Assembly (NCBI GenBank): GCA_025782395.1
Contig: JALGZD010000091.1
Span: 30,473 to 94,472 of the forward strand
Direction: 5' to 3'
DNA from: a bacterium
Lineage (GTDB): Bacteria > Joyebacterota > Joyebacteria > Joyebacterales > Joyebacteraceae
Length of the DNA: 64,000 nt
A program made the position numbers and the translations under genes. Under the pieces are notes generated by a model. It searched no databases. It saw nothing but the letters and a program-made list of their open reading frames with translations, and was not told the origin of the DNA. Positions 50,694-61,826 of the stretch are shown here, one piece after another (the first letter of the stretch is position 1; each line of letters starts with the position of its first letter).

Positions 50694-52214
50694 ATGACAG
50701 AAAACGTCCGAGGCAAGACCAACGGGACGAAGAGAAAGACAGCAACAACGAGGACGGCTCGAGCAGCGAACAACAGCAAGGCGGCCTCGAAGAAAGCGAC
50801 CGTCGCCACGGATCCTTCGGTGGAACGTGCTACCGCCGCCGGGGCACGGACCGCGGCAGAAAGCAAGTCTGCGGCGGCGGACGTGCGGAAACCGGCGTCT
50901 GTGACCGGGAAGAAGCCTACGGCTACGACCGAGCGGAAGACCCCGGCCGTTCCCAGTGCCGGCGAGAACCTGAACATGGGCGAGATGAAGCAGCAGACGA
51001 TCCGCGAGCTCGTCGACTATGCGGAATCGCTCGGTCTCGAGGGTGTGGGCGGCCTGAGGAAGCAGGATCTCATTTTCAGGATCCTCGAGGGGCAGACGCA
51101 ACGCAACGGTCTCATTTTCAGCGAGGGCGTGCTGGAGATACTGCCGGACGGGTACGGGTTTCTGCGATCGGTAGACTACAACTATCTACCCGGGCCGGAC
51201 GATATCTATGTCTCACCGTCACAGATCAAACGCTTTGACCTACGAAAGGGCGACGTAGTCTCCGGGCAAGTGCGCCCACCGAAAGAGAACGAGCGGTATT
51301 TCGCGCTTCTCCGCGTCGAGGCCGTCAATTTCGAGAACCCGGAGATGGCGAAGAAGAAAATCCTCTTCGAGAATCTGACACCGCTCTATCCGGAGAAGAG
51401 GCTTGTCCTCGAGGTCGACCCCGACGACATGACGACTCGAGTCATAGACCTTCTGAGTCCGATCGGCAAGGGGCAACGCGGTCTCATCGTGTCGCCTCCC
51501 AGAACTGGCAAGACCGTCATACTGCAGAAGCTTGCCAACAGCATCACAACGAATCACCCGGAGGTGGTGTTGATGGTGCTTCTGATCGATGAACGGCCCG
51601 AGGAAGTCACCGACATGCGGCGGTCGGTCAAAGGTGAGGTCATAAGCTCGACCTTCGACGAGCCGCCTGATCGTCACGTTCAGGTCGCTGACATGGTCAT
51701 AGAAAAGGCCAAGAGACTTGTCGAGCACAAGAAGGACGTTGTCATCCTGCTCGATTCGATCACACGGCTGGCGCGCGCCCACAACACAGTGGTTCCGCAC
51801 AGCGGGAAGATCCTCTCGGGTGGTGTTGACTCGAACGCGCTCCAGAAGCCGAAGCGTTTCTTCGGCGCGGCGCGCAACACCGAGGACGCCGGTAGTCTCA
51901 CCATCGTTGCGACCGCGCTGATCGATACCGGGTCGCGGATGGACGAAGTCATCTTTGAGGAGTTCAAGGGCACAGGCAACATGGAGCTGGTCCTGGACCG
52001 CAGGCTCACGGATCGGCGGATATACCCATCGATCGACATCCTGAAGTCCGGCACGAGGAAGGAAGAACTGCTTCTCTCGGAGGGAACCATCAGCAGACTG
52101 TGGGTTCTCAGGAAGTTCCTGAGTGAACAGACCCCTGTTGGAGCGATGGAGTTCCTTCTGGGCAAGATGAGGCAGACCAGAACGAACGAGGAGTTTCTGG
52201 CCTCGATGAATTGA
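50694..52214 (+). CDS. rho: Transcription termination factor Rho
   Basis: Rho is a hexameric RNA helicase that ends transcription. The 506-residue protein has an Ala/Lys/Thr-rich N-terminal insertion (about 1-95) before the conserved [20 protein letters not shown] start. This is seen in other GC-rich bacteria and may bind RNA. The cold-shock-like RNA-binding domain ([20 protein letters not shown]), Walker A ([10 protein letters not shown]), Walker B ([13 protein letters not shown]) and the C-terminal [16 protein letters not shown] follow. ATG at 50694 is used. rpmE follows 26 bp later. Confidence 0.96.
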   Translation: MTENVRGKTNGTKRKTATTRTARAANNSKAASKKATVATDPSVERATAAGARTAAESKSAAADVRKPASVTGKKPTATTERKTPAVPSAGENLNMGEMKQQTIRELVDYAESLGLEGVGGLRKQDLIFRILEGQTQRNGLIFSEGVLEILPDGYGFLRSVDYNYLPGPDDIYVSPSQIKRFDLRKGDVVSGQVRPPKENERYFALLRVEAVNFENPEMAKKKILFENLTPLYPEKRLVLEVDPDDMTTRVIDLLSPIGKGQRGLIVSPPRTGKTVILQKLANSITTNHPEVVLMVLLIDERPEEVTDMRRSVKGEVISSTFDEPPDRHVQVADMVIEKAKRLVEHKKDVVILLDSITRLARAHNTVVPHSGKILSGGVDSNALQKPKRFFGAARNTEDAGSLTIVATALIDTGSRMDEVIFEEFKGTGNMELVLDRRLTDRRIYPSIDILKSGTRKEELLLSEGTISRLWVLRKFLSEQTPVGAMEFLLGKMRQTRTNEEFLASMN

Positions 52215-52240
52215 ACAAGAGAGCCACTGGAGGTTGTAGC

Positions 52241-52579
52241 ATGAGGAAGGGCATTCACCCCGAGTACCACGAGTGCACCGTCAAGTGCGTGTGCGGGAAT
52301 GAGTTCACGACTCGCTCGACTCTGAAAGAGATCAACGTCGAGATCTGTTCGGCCTGCCATCCGTTCTTCAGCGGCCAGCAGAAGCTCGTCGACAGTGCGG
52401 GTCGCGTCGACCGCTTCCTGAAGAAGTACGGAAGCGAGTTCGGCGGCGCGCTGGTTGAGGGAAGCGCCGTCAGCAGAGAGAAGAGCGCGGCGGAGAAGCC
52501 GTCATCCGATGCCGGCACAGCAGATGAGAAGCCGTCTGACGCCGATGCGGCAGACGAGAAGCCCTCAGCCGATAACTAG
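52241..52579 (+). CDS. rpmE: Ribosomal protein bL31 (zinc form) with extended tail
   Basis: The zinc-containing L31 core occupies about 75 residues, with ligands C16, C18, C36 and C39 (VKCVCGNEF and CSACHPF). After it comes a 30-residue tail of repeated ADEKPS-like units, nearly twice the length of bacterial L31. GGAGG lies six bases before the ATG. It belongs to the rho-rpmE-thyX-DUF1385-prfA run. Confidence 0.93.
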   Translation: MRKGIHPEYHECTVKCVCGNEFTTRSTLKEINVEICSACHPFFSGQQKLVDSAGRVDRFLKKYGSEFGGALVEGSAVSREKSAAEKPSSDAGTADEKPSDADAADEKPSADN

Positions 52580-52664
52580 TCAGGGTCCCTTTTTTCGTGA
52601 GGCGGATCCCGGCGGGCCGGACATCAGCATGGGCGCACCGACGGTCTGCCCCCGTTGGTTGACG

Positions 52665-54167
52665 ATGACAGAGACGGGCAGCCCACTCAGGGTCTATACA
52701 CTCGACGGCCTCTCACCGGAGGTCGTCGCGGTCACATTCGCGAAGACGTCACGCGTACCCGACTCGTTCGAAGAGATTGCCCGCGAGCTCTCCGAGAGCG
52801 AGTCGTCGCGTTTCCACGAGAAATGGGTGATAGGGTACGGGCACTCGTCCGTGGCCGAACACGCAGTCCTCTCGATTGCCATAGAGAACGTCTCCATCCT
52901 GGGCGCTAAACTCGTTGAAGAGAGCCGTCTCTCCTCGTTCACAGAGAAGTCCACCCGCTATCAGGTGATGTCCCCGGACAACTACTACACTCCTCCGGTG
53001 TTCGCGTCGGGCGTGGCCGGGGAGGTCTACCGGAAGGCGGTGGCGGCGCTCTACGCAACCTACGACGAGTTGATGCCGGAGGCTAGAGCCTACTGTGATG
53101 AAGCCTACGGTGGACCGGAGTGGACGGAGCGCGGTTGCACCCCGAAGGGGAAGGCGTGCGATTCCATCCGCGGGCTTCTGCCGGCGGCCGCCAAGACGAA
53201 CATGGGTTGGACGGTGAACGCGAGGAGCCTGAGGCACGGGCTTGTCAGGATGGCTTCGAGTCCGCTTGATGAGATGCGCAGCCTGGCCGTGGAGCTGAGG
53301 CGGATCGGAGAGATGCGGATTCCCACGCTGCTCAAGTACACTGATCCATCTCCTTACCAGGAAGACTGGGAGGAACGGATGACGGCGGCACTTGCGTCAC
53401 GGTTGTCCGGCGCCGGGACTGAGGTGGGGGGGCGCTGCGGGGCCGGAGGAACGGGTTCTGCATCTACGACGGGCGCTGCAGGATCACAGGCCTCGGGAGG
53501 CACGCGCCTCGTTCACTACGACGAGAACGGAGAGGCATCCGTGCTCGCAGCCCTTCTTTTTCGAGCTGGAGGACGGTCGTACAATGACGCACAGGCGGTC
53601 GTCGAAGGCATGAACGAGGACGAACGGAAGTCGGCACTTGGAACCGCCCTTGCTGGCATGACGGAGCACGAAGCACCGGTGCGTGAGTTTGAGAACACGA
53701 GCTACACGTTTGAGATCACCTGCGATTTCGGCGCGTACCGCGACATTCAGCGCCATCGCATGACGACGCAGACGCAACAGCTTCTGACATGTGACCTGGG
53801 CTATGCGATAACGGATGATGCACGCGCGGCCGGGCTGGCCGGGCGGGTGGAGAAAGTGCTGAAAGAAGTGCGCGAGTCGTGGCGTATCCTCGCGGATGTC
53901 GATCCAAAGCACGCGCAGTATGTGGTGCCGCTCGCGTACAACAAGCGGTTCCTCATGAGGATGAATTTCAGGGAAGCACTCCATTTCGTGAGATTGAGGT
54001 CGAAAGTCCACGGGCATGAGTCGTACCGTCGTGTGGCGTGGGCGGTGAAACGAGAGATAGAGCGTGTGCACCCACTTCTGGGTGAACTCATACCGGTCGA
54101 CGTGGAAGGCGCTCCGGCGGCGGACGTCGTCGTGGCGCGCGGGAACGATAGGCACGAGCGACCGTAG
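52665..54167 (+). CDS. Tandem-domain ThyX (FAD-dependent thymidylate synthase)
   Basis: Two ThyX-like domains are fused by a Gly/Ser/Ala-rich linker (about 250-285). The N-terminal one carries GYGHSSVAEHAVLSI and a signature E85-E-S-R88-L-S-S-F-T-E-K-S-T-R-Y99, in which the RHR triplet is reduced to ESR while the S-x-TEKSxRY part is intact. The C-terminal one has RHR at 363-365 (QRHRMTTQTQQ) but lacks the SxRY end. ThyX makes dTMP from dUMP using FAD and folate, with active sites at subunit interfaces, so the two halves may complement each other. Single-domain ThyX is about 230 residues. Starts at 52629 or 52665 fit; the latter is used. Confidence 0.85.
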   Translation: MTETGSPLRVYTLDGLSPEVVAVTFAKTSRVPDSFEEIARELSESESSRFHEKWVIGYGHSSVAEHAVLSIAIENVSILGAKLVEESRLSSFTEKSTRYQVMSPDNYYTPPVFASGVAGEVYRKAVAALYATYDELMPEARAYCDEAYGGPEWTERGCTPKGKACDSIRGLLPAAAKTNMGWTVNARSLRHGLVRMASSPLDEMRSLAVELRRIGEMRIPTLLKYTDPSPYQEDWEERMTAALASRLSGAGTEVGGRCGAGGTGSASTTGAAGSQASGGTRLVHYDENGEASVLAALLFRAGGRSYNDAQAVVEGMNEDERKSALGTALAGMTEHEAPVREFENTSYTFEITCDFGAYRDIQRHRMTTQTQQLLTCDLGYAITDDARAAGLAGRVEKVLKEVRESWRILADVDPKHAQYVVPLAYNKRFLMRMNFREALHFVRLRSKVHGHESYRRVAWAVKREIERVHPLLGELIPVDVEGAPAADVVVARGNDRHERP

Positions 54168-54180
54168 ACAGGAATTCCTG

Positions 54181-55395
54181 ATGAGCGAGAAGCAGGCGGA
54201 GAAGTCCGAGCGCGAGCTGCATGAGGGAGTTCAGCCGATAGAGGCACTTGGCGCTGGGAAGGGCAAGATCCACTACGGAGGGCAGGCCGTCATCGAGGGC
54301 GTGATGATGCGTGGCCCGCACAAGGTCGCAGTGGCAGTCAGGCTTGCGGATGGGGAGATCGACGTCCATTGCGAGGAGTTTGTCTCACTCTCGAGGAAGA
54401 ACAGGATCCTCAGGCTGCCGGTCGTACGAGGCGGGCTGACTCTCATAGAGTCGCTTGCTCTGGGCATCAAGGCCCTCAATTTCTCGGCGAGTGCGGCCAT
54501 GGAAGCCGAAGCGAAGGCGGAGGCTGAAGCGAAGGCAGCGGAGAACGCAGATGCGAGCGGGGGCGGAGAGCCGGGCGCGGCAGGGACGAACGAATTGAGC
54601 GTGGACGGTGGGAGTGAGCTTGTGGCTTCTGAGGGTGGTGGAAGTGAACGTGTGGCTTCTGAGGATGACGGGTCGGGCCCAGGTGCGGGCGGTGAGCCAC
54701 GCAAGCTGGCGCGCGATGACTGGAAGACCAAGGCCACGCTGACCGGCACGATGATCGTTGCCTTTGGGCTGGGTATTCTCTTCTTTTTCTACATCCCGCT
54801 GGTGCTGTCCGAACAGCTGACGCGCCTGCTCGGGAGCGACAGTTCGATTCTGTTCAACGCGATTGACGGTGTCATTCGCGTCACTTTCTTTCTCGCATAT
54901 ATCTGGGGCATCTCCCAGTGGCGTGAGATGAGACGCGTCTTCGAGTATCACGGTGCGGAGCACAAGACCATCTTCTGCCACGAGGCGGAGGAGGAGCTGA
55001 CTCCGGCGAACGCGCAGAAGCACACGACGCGGCACCCCAGGTGCGGCACGAGCTTCCTTCTCATAGTGATGGTTGTGAGCATTCTCGTATTCATGCTGAG
55101 CGGGCGCCCGCAGGTCATCGCGCACCGCCTCATGAGGCTCTTGCTCATTCCGGTCATCGCCGGCGTTTCCTATGAGATCATGAAACTCTCGGCCCTTCAC
55201 GGGGAGGCGCGCTGGGCGAGAGTTATTTCGGCTCCTGGTGTGTGGCTTCAGGGAATAACCACGAAGCAGCCGTCGGACGCGCAGGTTGAGGTCGCAATCG
55301 CGGCGCTCGAGGCCGTGAGGGAAGGCGACGATGCGGTCGCAGAGGCCGTGGCCGGCGCGGGTGAGGATGAGACGGATGGCGACGATGCTCGATAA
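54181..55395 (+). CDS. DUF1385 membrane protein
   Basis: The 404-residue protein has the DUF1385 start [14 protein letters not shown]. An Ala/Glu/Gly-rich insert (about 105-180) follows, with three to four transmembrane helices (about 196-220, 235-250, 290-310, 315-330) and the conserved [10 protein letters not shown] and [13 protein letters not shown]. Function is unknown. It is a classic neighbour of prfA and prmC, and overlaps the prfA start here. Confidence 0.9.
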   Translation: MSEKQAEKSERELHEGVQPIEALGAGKGKIHYGGQAVIEGVMMRGPHKVAVAVRLADGEIDVHCEEFVSLSRKNRILRLPVVRGGLTLIESLALGIKALNFSASAAMEAEAKAEAEAKAAENADASGGGEPGAAGTNELSVDGGSELVASEGGGSERVASEDDGSGPGAGGEPRKLARDDWKTKATLTGTMIVAFGLGILFFFYIPLVLSEQLTRLLGSDSSILFNAIDGVIRVTFFLAYIWGISQWREMRRVFEYHGAEHKTIFCHEAEEELTPANAQKHTTRHPRCGTSFLLIVMVVSILVFMLSGRPQVIAHRLMRLLLIPVIAGVSYEIMKLSALHGEARWARVISAPGVWLQGITTKQPSDAQVEVAIAALEAVREGDDAVAEAVAGAGEDETDGDDAR

Positions 55396-56452
55396 GCTGA
55401 GATCCATAAGGGAACACTATGACGAGCTCACGGAACTGCTCACCAGACCCGAGGTGCTTGCCGACCATAACCTCGTGAGGAAGTACTCGAAGGAGCGGGC
55501 CGGACTCAATGACGTCGTCCTTGCCGGCGAGGAGTACGAGAGGGTCATGGCCGACATCGACGCGGCTACGGAGATAATCGGGGCGGCCGACGACCCCGAG
55601 GAGAAGGAATTCGCGAAGGAAGAGCTGGAGGAGCTTGGAGCGCGCCGGTCGGAACTCGAAGAGCGACTGAAGCTCCTGCTTGTCCCCAAGAACCCGAACG
55701 ACGACAAGAGCGTTATCGTCGAGATCCGGGCCGGGACAGGCGGCGACGAAGCCGCGCTCTTCGCTTCCGATCTCTTCCGTATGTACGCGCGCTATGCGGA
55801 GCGCCGGAAGTGGAAGATCGACGTGATGAACACGAGCGAATCGGGAACCGGTGGATTCAAGGAAATCGTATTCGCAATCGACGGTCACGGGGCCTACAGC
55901 CGGTTCAAGTTCGAGAGCGGTGTTCATCGCGTGCAGCGCGTGCCCGAGACTGAGTCACAGGGCAGGATCCACACGTCGGCGGCCACGGTGGCCGTGCTTC
56001 CGGAAGCCGAGGAAGTCGACATCGAGATCAAGCAGGAAGACCTTAAGATAGACGTCTACCGCGCGACAGGCCCCGGTGGTCAGAGTGTCAACACGACCGA
56101 TTCCGCCGTCCGTATCACGCACAAGCCGACCGGGCTCGTCGTCACGTGTCAGGATGAGAAGTCACAACACAAGAACAAGACGAAGGCGCTGAAGGTTCTG
56201 AGAGCGAGGCTCTACGAGGTCGAGCGGGAGAAGCAGCAGGCCGAGATGGCCGAGACCCGCAGGAGCCAGATCTCAACCGGGGACCGGAGCGCGAAGATCC
56301 GCACCTACAACTTCCCGCAGAACCGGGTTACGGACCACAGAATCAGCGTGACACTTCACGGCATCAGTCAGGTGCTTGACGGTGGGCTCGATGAGCTCAT
56401 GGACGCGCTTGCGACTCAGGACCAGGCCGACAGAATGGCGCACTCAGAATGA
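55376..56452 (+). CDS. prfA: Peptide chain release factor 1
   Basis: RF1 releases polypeptides at UAA and UAG codons. The 358-residue protein has the GGQ tripeptide at 234-236 ([14 protein letters not shown]), methylated by PrmC. The N-terminal coiled coil and the [16 protein letters not shown] block are also present. The stop-codon-reading loop lies near residues 180-190, as expected. It overlaps DUF1385 by 20 bp; the ATG at 55385 is an alternative start. prmC follows 43 bp on. Confidence 0.95.
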   Translation: MATMLDKLRSIREHYDELTELLTRPEVLADHNLVRKYSKERAGLNDVVLAGEEYERVMADIDAATEIIGAADDPEEKEFAKEELEELGARRSELEERLKLLLVPKNPNDDKSVIVEIRAGTGGDEAALFASDLFRMYARYAERRKWKIDVMNTSESGTGGFKEIVFAIDGHGAYSRFKFESGVHRVQRVPETESQGRIHTSAATVAVLPEAEEVDIEIKQEDLKIDVYRATGPGGQSVNTTDSAVRITHKPTGLVVTCQDEKSQHKNKTKALKVLRARLYEVEREKQQAEMAETRRSQISTGDRSAKIRTYNFPQNRVTDHRISVTLHGISQVLDGGLDELMDALATQDQADRMAHSE

Positions 56453-56495
56453 AAGCCTTGGCAACCGCCGGGGCCGCCAGGGGGCGGGCTCAGCC

Positions 56496-57422
56496 GTGAC
56501 TACTCAAGAGACCGTCTGGACCATCACAGAGCTCATCAAGTGGAGCAAGGGCTACCTCGCTGACAAGGGCTTCGAGAATGCGCGGCTCGAGACCGAGCTG
56601 CTCCTGGGGCACACGCTTTCTCTTCCCAGAATCGAACTGTATGTTCAGCACGACCGTCAGTTGAGTGAGGACGAGTTGGCGCGGTACAAGGCGCTGTTCA
56701 AGAGGCGCCTTGCCTGGGAACCTGTGCAGTATGTCACCGGGACGGCGGCCTTCATGATGGCCGAGTTTGAGGTAACGCCCGCGGTGCTGATACCGCGGCC
56801 CGAGACTGAGGCGATGACAGAGGTCGCGATCGGGCTCATGGGCGGCGCGGCGGGCCACGACAGCACTGAGTCAGGGAGCGAAGATCTCCTGCTTCTGGCT
56901 GATATCGGGACAGGCTCAGGTGTTATCGCCATCACGCTGGCGCGGAGGTTTCCCGGCGCCGAAGTGGTTGCCACCGACATATCGGCCGCCGCGCTCTTAG
57001 TGGCGGCACGCAACGCCGAGAGGATCGGTGTCTCGGAGAGAGTCCGGTTCGCGGAGGGAGCGGGAGTTGAGCCGCTTGCCGCGATGGGACTTGCGGGGAA
57101 GCTCTCAGGAATCGTCTCGAACCCGCCGTACATTCGTTCAGGCGACATGAAGACGCTTCCGCAAGAGGTCCGGGAGTTCGAGCCGGGAATCGCACTCGAT
57201 GGGGGAGGCGACGGGCTTGACTGCATTCGTTCTCTCGCGCAGGATGGTCCGGAGCTTCTGGCGGACGGTGGGTTAATGGTGATCGAGTTCGGGGACGGGC
57301 AGGGCGATGCCGTGCGCGAGCTGATGGAGACGAAGCTTGCTCACGTTGAGATACACAAGGACTACGCTGGTCGCGACCGCATAGCGACCGGCATCAAGAC
57401 AACCGAGGCGAACATCAGATGA
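56496..57422 (+). CDS. prmC: Release factor glutamine methyltransferase
   Basis: PrmC methylates the Gln of the release-factor GGQ motif using SAM. The 308-residue protein has an N-terminal helical domain (ITELIKWSKGYLADKGF) and the SAM motif ADIGTGSGVIAITLA. The catalytic NPPY is at 209-212 in IVSNPPYIRS. The GTG at 56496 follows GGGGCGG and gives normal length. It sits between prfA and murA. Confidence 0.94.
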   Translation: MTTQETVWTITELIKWSKGYLADKGFENARLETELLLGHTLSLPRIELYVQHDRQLSEDELARYKALFKRRLAWEPVQYVTGTAAFMMAEFEVTPAVLIPRPETEAMTEVAIGLMGGAAGHDSTESGSEDLLLLADIGTGSGVIAITLARRFPGAEVVATDISAAALLVAARNAERIGVSERVRFAEGAGVEPLAAMGLAGKLSGIVSNPPYIRSGDMKTLPQEVREFEPGIALDGGGDGLDCIRSLAQDGPELLADGGLMVIEFGDGQGDAVRELMETKLAHVEIHKDYAGRDRIATGIKTTEANIR

Positions 57423-57484
57423 CGCCGGGCAGGCTCCCCCGGTAGAGAGCGGGAGCGCGGGTCCAGCGGACAGCAGAGGGTACG

Positions 57485-58744
57485 ATGGACAAAATCGTCG
57501 TAGAGGGTGGCGCAGAGCTTAAGGGTGAGGTCCGCATCAGCGGCGCCAAGAACGCAGCGCTTCCGATCATGGCGGCGACACTGCTCTCGCCAGGGAAGTT
57601 TCTCCTGAGCAACGTCCCGAGGCTCAGAGATGTCGTGACGATGGAGCACGTGCTCCGCGTCCTTGGGGCACAGGTAGCGCATCACGACCACAGCATCACG
57701 GTGGACACGACCAACTGCAACTATCACGAGGCTCCGTACGAGCTTGTCAAGACCATGCGGGCGTCGATCTGTGTGCTGGGTCCGGTTCTTGCGAGATTGG
57801 GACGCGCGCGCGTCTCGCTTCCCGGCGGGTGCGCGTGGGGTCCTCGACCGGTCGACTTCCACATCAAGGCGATGCAGGATCTTGGAGCTACGGTCGAGAT
57901 CGAGCACGGCTATATAGTGGCCGAGGCAAAACGCCTCAAGGGCGCGAGCATCGTATTCGAGAAGTCGAGCGTGGGCGCGACCGAGAACGCGATGATGGCC
58001 GCGACGCTTGCCGATGGGACGACCGTCATCGAGAACGCGGCGAGTGAACCTGAGATCGGTGCGCTTGCGGGCTTTCTGAGAAGCATGGGGGCTGTGATCG
58101 AAGGAGACGGGACCGGTACCATCACGATTGAGGGCGTCAATGAGCTGAAGTCGGCGGATGTGAGCGTTGTGCCGGACAGGATCGAGGCGGGGACGTTTAT
58201 GGTCGCGGCGGCGATCACGCGCGGTGACGTTCTTGTCATGGGTGCTGACATCACGCACTGCACTGCCGTGGTCTCGAAGCTGCGTGAAGCGGGAGTCGAG
58301 GTCATTGCGGCGGAGGACGGGATCCGTGTCCGCGGTCCCGAGCGACTCGGGTCCGTGAATGTGACGACGGCGCCGTACCCCGGATTCCCAACGGACATGC
58401 AGGCGCAGTTCATGGCGCTCATGTCGGTTGCCGGTGGAAGCAGCGTGATAACCGATACCATCTATGCTGACAGGTTCTCCCATGTCCCGGAGCTCAGAAG
58501 ACTCGGCGCGGACATCACGATGGACCGCAATGTTGCCGTCATCACCGGTGCGGAACAGCTCTCCGGAGCCAGGGTGATGGCGACCGACCTCAGAGCGAGC
58601 GCGGCTCTCATTCTTGCAGGGCTTGTCGCGGAGGGTAGGACCGAGGTCTCGCGGGTCTACCACATCGACCGGGGCTACGAGGCTATCGAGAAGAAGCTCT
58701 CGGAGTTGGGCGCGCGCATATGGAGGGAGAAGGCGGCTGCCTGA
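57485..58744 (+). CDS. murA: UDP-N-acetylglucosamine 1-carboxyvinyltransferase
   Basis: MurA commits UDP-GlcNAc to peptidoglycan by adding enolpyruvate from PEP. The 419-residue length is standard. The fosfomycin-target cysteine C116 is in LPGGCAWGPRPVDFH, where the usual residue after CA is Ile and here is Trp. ISGAKNAALPIMAA starts the protein and GKFLLSNVPRLRDV follows. The C116-containing loop is intact. Confidence 0.96.
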   Translation: MDKIVVEGGAELKGEVRISGAKNAALPIMAATLLSPGKFLLSNVPRLRDVVTMEHVLRVLGAQVAHHDHSITVDTTNCNYHEAPYELVKTMRASICVLGPVLARLGRARVSLPGGCAWGPRPVDFHIKAMQDLGATVEIEHGYIVAEAKRLKGASIVFEKSSVGATENAMMAATLADGTTVIENAASEPEIGALAGFLRSMGAVIEGDGTGTITIEGVNELKSADVSVVPDRIEAGTFMVAAAITRGDVLVMGADITHCTAVVSKLREAGVEVIAAEDGIRVRGPERLGSVNVTTAPYPGFPTDMQAQFMALMSVAGGSSVITDTIYADRFSHVPELRRLGADITMDRNVAVITGAEQLSGARVMATDLRASAALILAGLVAEGRTEVSRVYHIDRGYEAIEKKLSELGARIWREKAAA

Positions 58745-58803
58745 TTGAGCGGCTACCACGTCGAGATGGCCACTCCAGCAGGCAGCCGGGTGAGCTTGGA
58801 GGA

Positions 58804-60729
58804 ATGATGGCAGAGCACAGGCGGCACGTCATCCTCGGGACGGCCGGGCACATTGATCATGGCAAGACCGAACTCGTGCGGGCGCTCACCGGTGTCGATA
58901 CAGACCGGCTGCGCGAAGAGAAAGAGCGCGGGATAACCATAGAGCTGGGATTCACCAGGCTCGATCTCCCGACCGGTGACTCAGTTGGGATCATCGATGT
59001 TCCAGGACACGAGAAGTTCATCAAGACGATGCTCGCCGGCGTGGCGGGCATTGATCTTGTTATGCTCGTGGTTGCGGCCGACGAGGGCGTGATGCCGCAA
59101 ACGTGCGAGCACATGGACATCATTGATCTCCTTGCGGTCGATTCGGGAGTCGTTGCACTCACCAAAACGGACCTCGTCGAACCGGAGGAGATGGAACTCG
59201 CGCACGACGATGTTCTGAAGCTTCTCGAGGGAACGCGGCTCGAGGGTGCGGCGATAGTACCAGTATCGTCGATCACGGGAGACGGAACAGACAAGCTCAT
59301 CGAGGAACTCGGTCGGCTTGTGGCGAACGTCGAGGAGAGAAGCAATGCCGGGCATGCGCGGCTGCCCATCGATCGGGTGTTTACACTCAAAGGGCACGGG
59401 ACCATTGTGACCGGTACTCTCTGGTCCGGGAGCGTAAGCCCGGGGGACAAGCTTGAGGTCTATCCGAATGGATTGCTGACGCGCGTCAAGAGCGTTCATG
59501 TTCATGACAAGGCCGTGGAACGGGCGGAGGCTGGACAGCGAACGGCCCTCGGTCTGCACGGCGTATCGAAGGATGAGGTGACGCGCGGCGACACCGTCGG
59601 AGCTCCGGGCGTTCTGCACACCACGCATATGATAGATGCCAGGCTCAGGCTCGTGACCGGTACCAAACCGATCAAGAACCGGACGCGCGTGCATCTGAAC
59701 ATCGGGACGTCGGAAGTTCTCGCTCGAGTCACCCTGCTCGAGGGTGGTGAGCTCCTGCCCGGCAAGGACGCGCTCGTCCAGATGAGGCTCGAGAGTCCCG
59801 TCGTGGCTGAGAAGGACGACCTCTTTGTGATAAGGTCGTATTCGCCGGTTCACACCATAGGCGGCGGACGGGTCATCGATTCCATCCCCAGGCGGCACAA
59901 GCGGATGCACAAGGAAGTTCTCGATGCGCTCAGTGTGCTTGAGAGCGGCGGAGGCGACGAAGTGCTTCTGCATGTCATCGGTGAGAGCGGCCTCGAGGGG
60001 ATTCCTTTGAAGAAGCTCGGCCAGAAGATCGACGAGGCGCTTCTTCCCGATATTGACGGACTTCTGGCAGACGGACGCGTGCTCAAAGTGGCCGGGCGGC
60101 TTGTCACAGCCGACGGCTATTCTTCCCTGCGCGACGGGATCGAACGCCTTCTCAAGGCACACGCTGCCGACTCGCCACTGGAATGGGGGATGTCCGCGGA
60201 AGAACTCAGAGGAAAACTGGGCAGAAAGCTCGAGCGCTCCGTGTTGGACGTGGCGCTCGGTGAGCTCGCGAATTCAGAGGATGTCTCGCGGCGGGGGGAT
60301 CTGGTACGGTGGGGCGAGGAAGACGTCGCGCTGTCTCCGGCGCAGCAGAAGCTCGCGACCGCCATCGAATCGCGGTTTCTCAAGGCCGACGCATTACCTC
60401 CGACGCTCGACGTCCTCCACGATGAGATCCGGGACGAGCTCGGTGCGGCGTTCACGGAGCCGGAATTCGATGCCATCGTGAAGCTTCTCGCATCGGAGGG
60501 ACGGATGGTGAAGATGACGAGCACGCTCTTCTTTCATTCGGATGTTGTAGCGCGCATTCGTGGACAGGTGCTCGCTCACTTCGAGGCGGAGCGTGAGCTG
60601 GACGTACCCTCGTTCAAGGAGATGGCCGGTCTGACGAGGAAGTACGCGATCCCGCTTCTTGAGTTCTTTGATCGCGAGGGAACGACACTGAGGTCCGGTA
60701 ACGTGAGACTCAGGGGCCGCAAGGCGTAG
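58804..60729 (+). CDS. selB: Selenocysteine-specific elongation factor SelB
   Basis: SelB delivers selenocysteinyl-tRNA to UGA codons that carry a SECIS element. The 641-residue protein begins with an EF-Tu-like GTPase ([11 protein letters not shown] at 12-22, [15 protein letters not shown]), then two beta-barrel domains ([13 protein letters not shown]), and four winged-helix units at the C-terminus (about 360-640) for SECIS binding. GGAGG lies just before the first ATG; a second ATG is one codon on. No selA, selD or selC was seen in the window, nor a gene needing UGA readthrough. Confidence 0.92.
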   Translation: MMAEHRRHVILGTAGHIDHGKTELVRALTGVDTDRLREEKERGITIELGFTRLDLPTGDSVGIIDVPGHEKFIKTMLAGVAGIDLVMLVVAADEGVMPQTCEHMDIIDLLAVDSGVVALTKTDLVEPEEMELAHDDVLKLLEGTRLEGAAIVPVSSITGDGTDKLIEELGRLVANVEERSNAGHARLPIDRVFTLKGHGTIVTGTLWSGSVSPGDKLEVYPNGLLTRVKSVHVHDKAVERAEAGQRTALGLHGVSKDEVTRGDTVGAPGVLHTTHMIDARLRLVTGTKPIKNRTRVHLNIGTSEVLARVTLLEGGELLPGKDALVQMRLESPVVAEKDDLFVIRSYSPVHTIGGGRVIDSIPRRHKRMHKEVLDALSVLESGGGDEVLLHVIGESGLEGIPLKKLGQKIDEALLPDIDGLLADGRVLKVAGRLVTADGYSSLRDGIERLLKAHAADSPLEWGMSAEELRGKLGRKLERSVLDVALGELANSEDVSRRGDLVRWGEEDVALSPAQQKLATAIESRFLKADALPPTLDVLHDEIRDELGAAFTEPEFDAIVKLLASEGRMVKMTSTLFFHSDVVARIRGQVLAHFEAERELDVPSFKEMAGLTRKYAIPLLEFFDREGTTLRSGNVRLRGRKA

Positions 60730-60743
60730 TTCGCAGGAGCACG

Positions 60744-61826
60744 ATGACTCTCAGACCACGAAGAAAGACAAGGCAGGTCACCATCGGCTACGTCGAGGTC
60801 GGGGGCGACGCCCCAATCTCGATTCAGTCGATGACCAACACGCGGACGGACGAGGTGGAGGCGACCGTCTCCCAGATTGACTGTCTGACGGCGGCCGGAT
60901 GTGAGATCGTGCGGGTGGCCGTGCCGGATTCGGAGTCGGTCAGTGCGCTGCCGGAGATCCTCATCCGATCGAGCATTCCCATCGTCGGTGACATACACTT
61001 CGACCACAGACTGGGGCTCGGCGCCATCGAGGCAGGTGTGCACGCGCTTCGCATCAATCCCGGTAACATCGGAGGAAAGGAGCGCGTGGCGGAGCTTGTC
61101 GCGGCTGCCAGGGAGAAGCACATTCCCATCCGCGTCGGCGTGAACGCGGGGTCTCTGGAGAAGGACATCCTCGAGCGTGATGGGCACCCCACGGCCGAGG
61201 GGCTCGCAGAGAGCGCGGGGCGGCAGGTGAAACTCATGGAAAGCCTGGGCTTCAGCGACCTCGTCCTCTCGCTCAAGGCGTCGGATGTGATGATGACAAT
61301 TGAGGCCAACCGGCTCATTGCTTCACGGTGTGACTATCCGCTTCACGTAGGAGTGACTGAGGCCGGTACCCTTGTCTCGGGGGCAGTGCGCTCGGCGGTA
61401 GGTCTTGGCGTTCTTCTGGCGGAAGGCATCGGGGATACGGTAAGGGTCAGCCTGGCGGGGCCTCCGGAGGACGAAATCCCGGTGGCGCGGGCGATTCTGT
61501 CGTCCCTCGGCCTGAGGCACGGTGGAGTTACGGTTATCGCCTGTCCGACCTGTGGAAGAACTGAGATCGACGTCGCAGATGTGGCGGCCCGGGTCGAAGA
61601 GGCCACAGCCGACATCCTTGCGCCCATCATGGTCGCCGTCATGGGCTGCGCCGTGAATGGGCCCGGCGAAGCGCGGGAAGCCGACGTCGGCGTTGCCGGA
61701 GGCGGCAGAGAAGCCATTCTCTTCCGAGGCGGGAACATCGTGGAGCGAATAGACGAAGATGATATGGTAGAAAGACTGATCAGCGAGATACGGATCATCG
61801 CGGAGGCGAGCGGATCATCAGAGTAG
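60744..61826 (+). CDS. ispG: 4-hydroxy-3-methylbut-2-enyl diphosphate synthase
   Basis: IspG (GcpE) converts MEcPP to HMBPP in the MEP isoprenoid pathway using a 4Fe-4S cluster. Ligands C267, C270, C302 and E309 fit the E. coli pattern (CPTCGR and GCAVNGPGE). The 360-residue length and the SMTNTRTDEVEAT start are normal. A 44-bp repeat covers the end of this gene. The next gene, a GNAT protein, begins 121 bp later. Confidence 0.96.
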   Translation: MTLRPRRKTRQVTIGYVEVGGDAPISIQSMTNTRTDEVEATVSQIDCLTAAGCEIVRVAVPDSESVSALPEILIRSSIPIVGDIHFDHRLGLGAIEAGVHALRINPGNIGGKERVAELVAAAREKHIPIRVGVNAGSLEKDILERDGHPTAEGLAESAGRQVKLMESLGFSDLVLSLKASDVMMTIEANRLIASRCDYPLHVGVTEAGTLVSGAVRSAVGLGVLLAEGIGDTVRVSLAGPPEDEIPVARAILSSLGLRHGGVTVIACPTCGRTEIDVADVAARVEEATADILAPIMVAVMGCAVNGPGEAREADVGVAGGGREAILFRGGNIVERIDEDDMVERLISEIRIIAEASGSSE

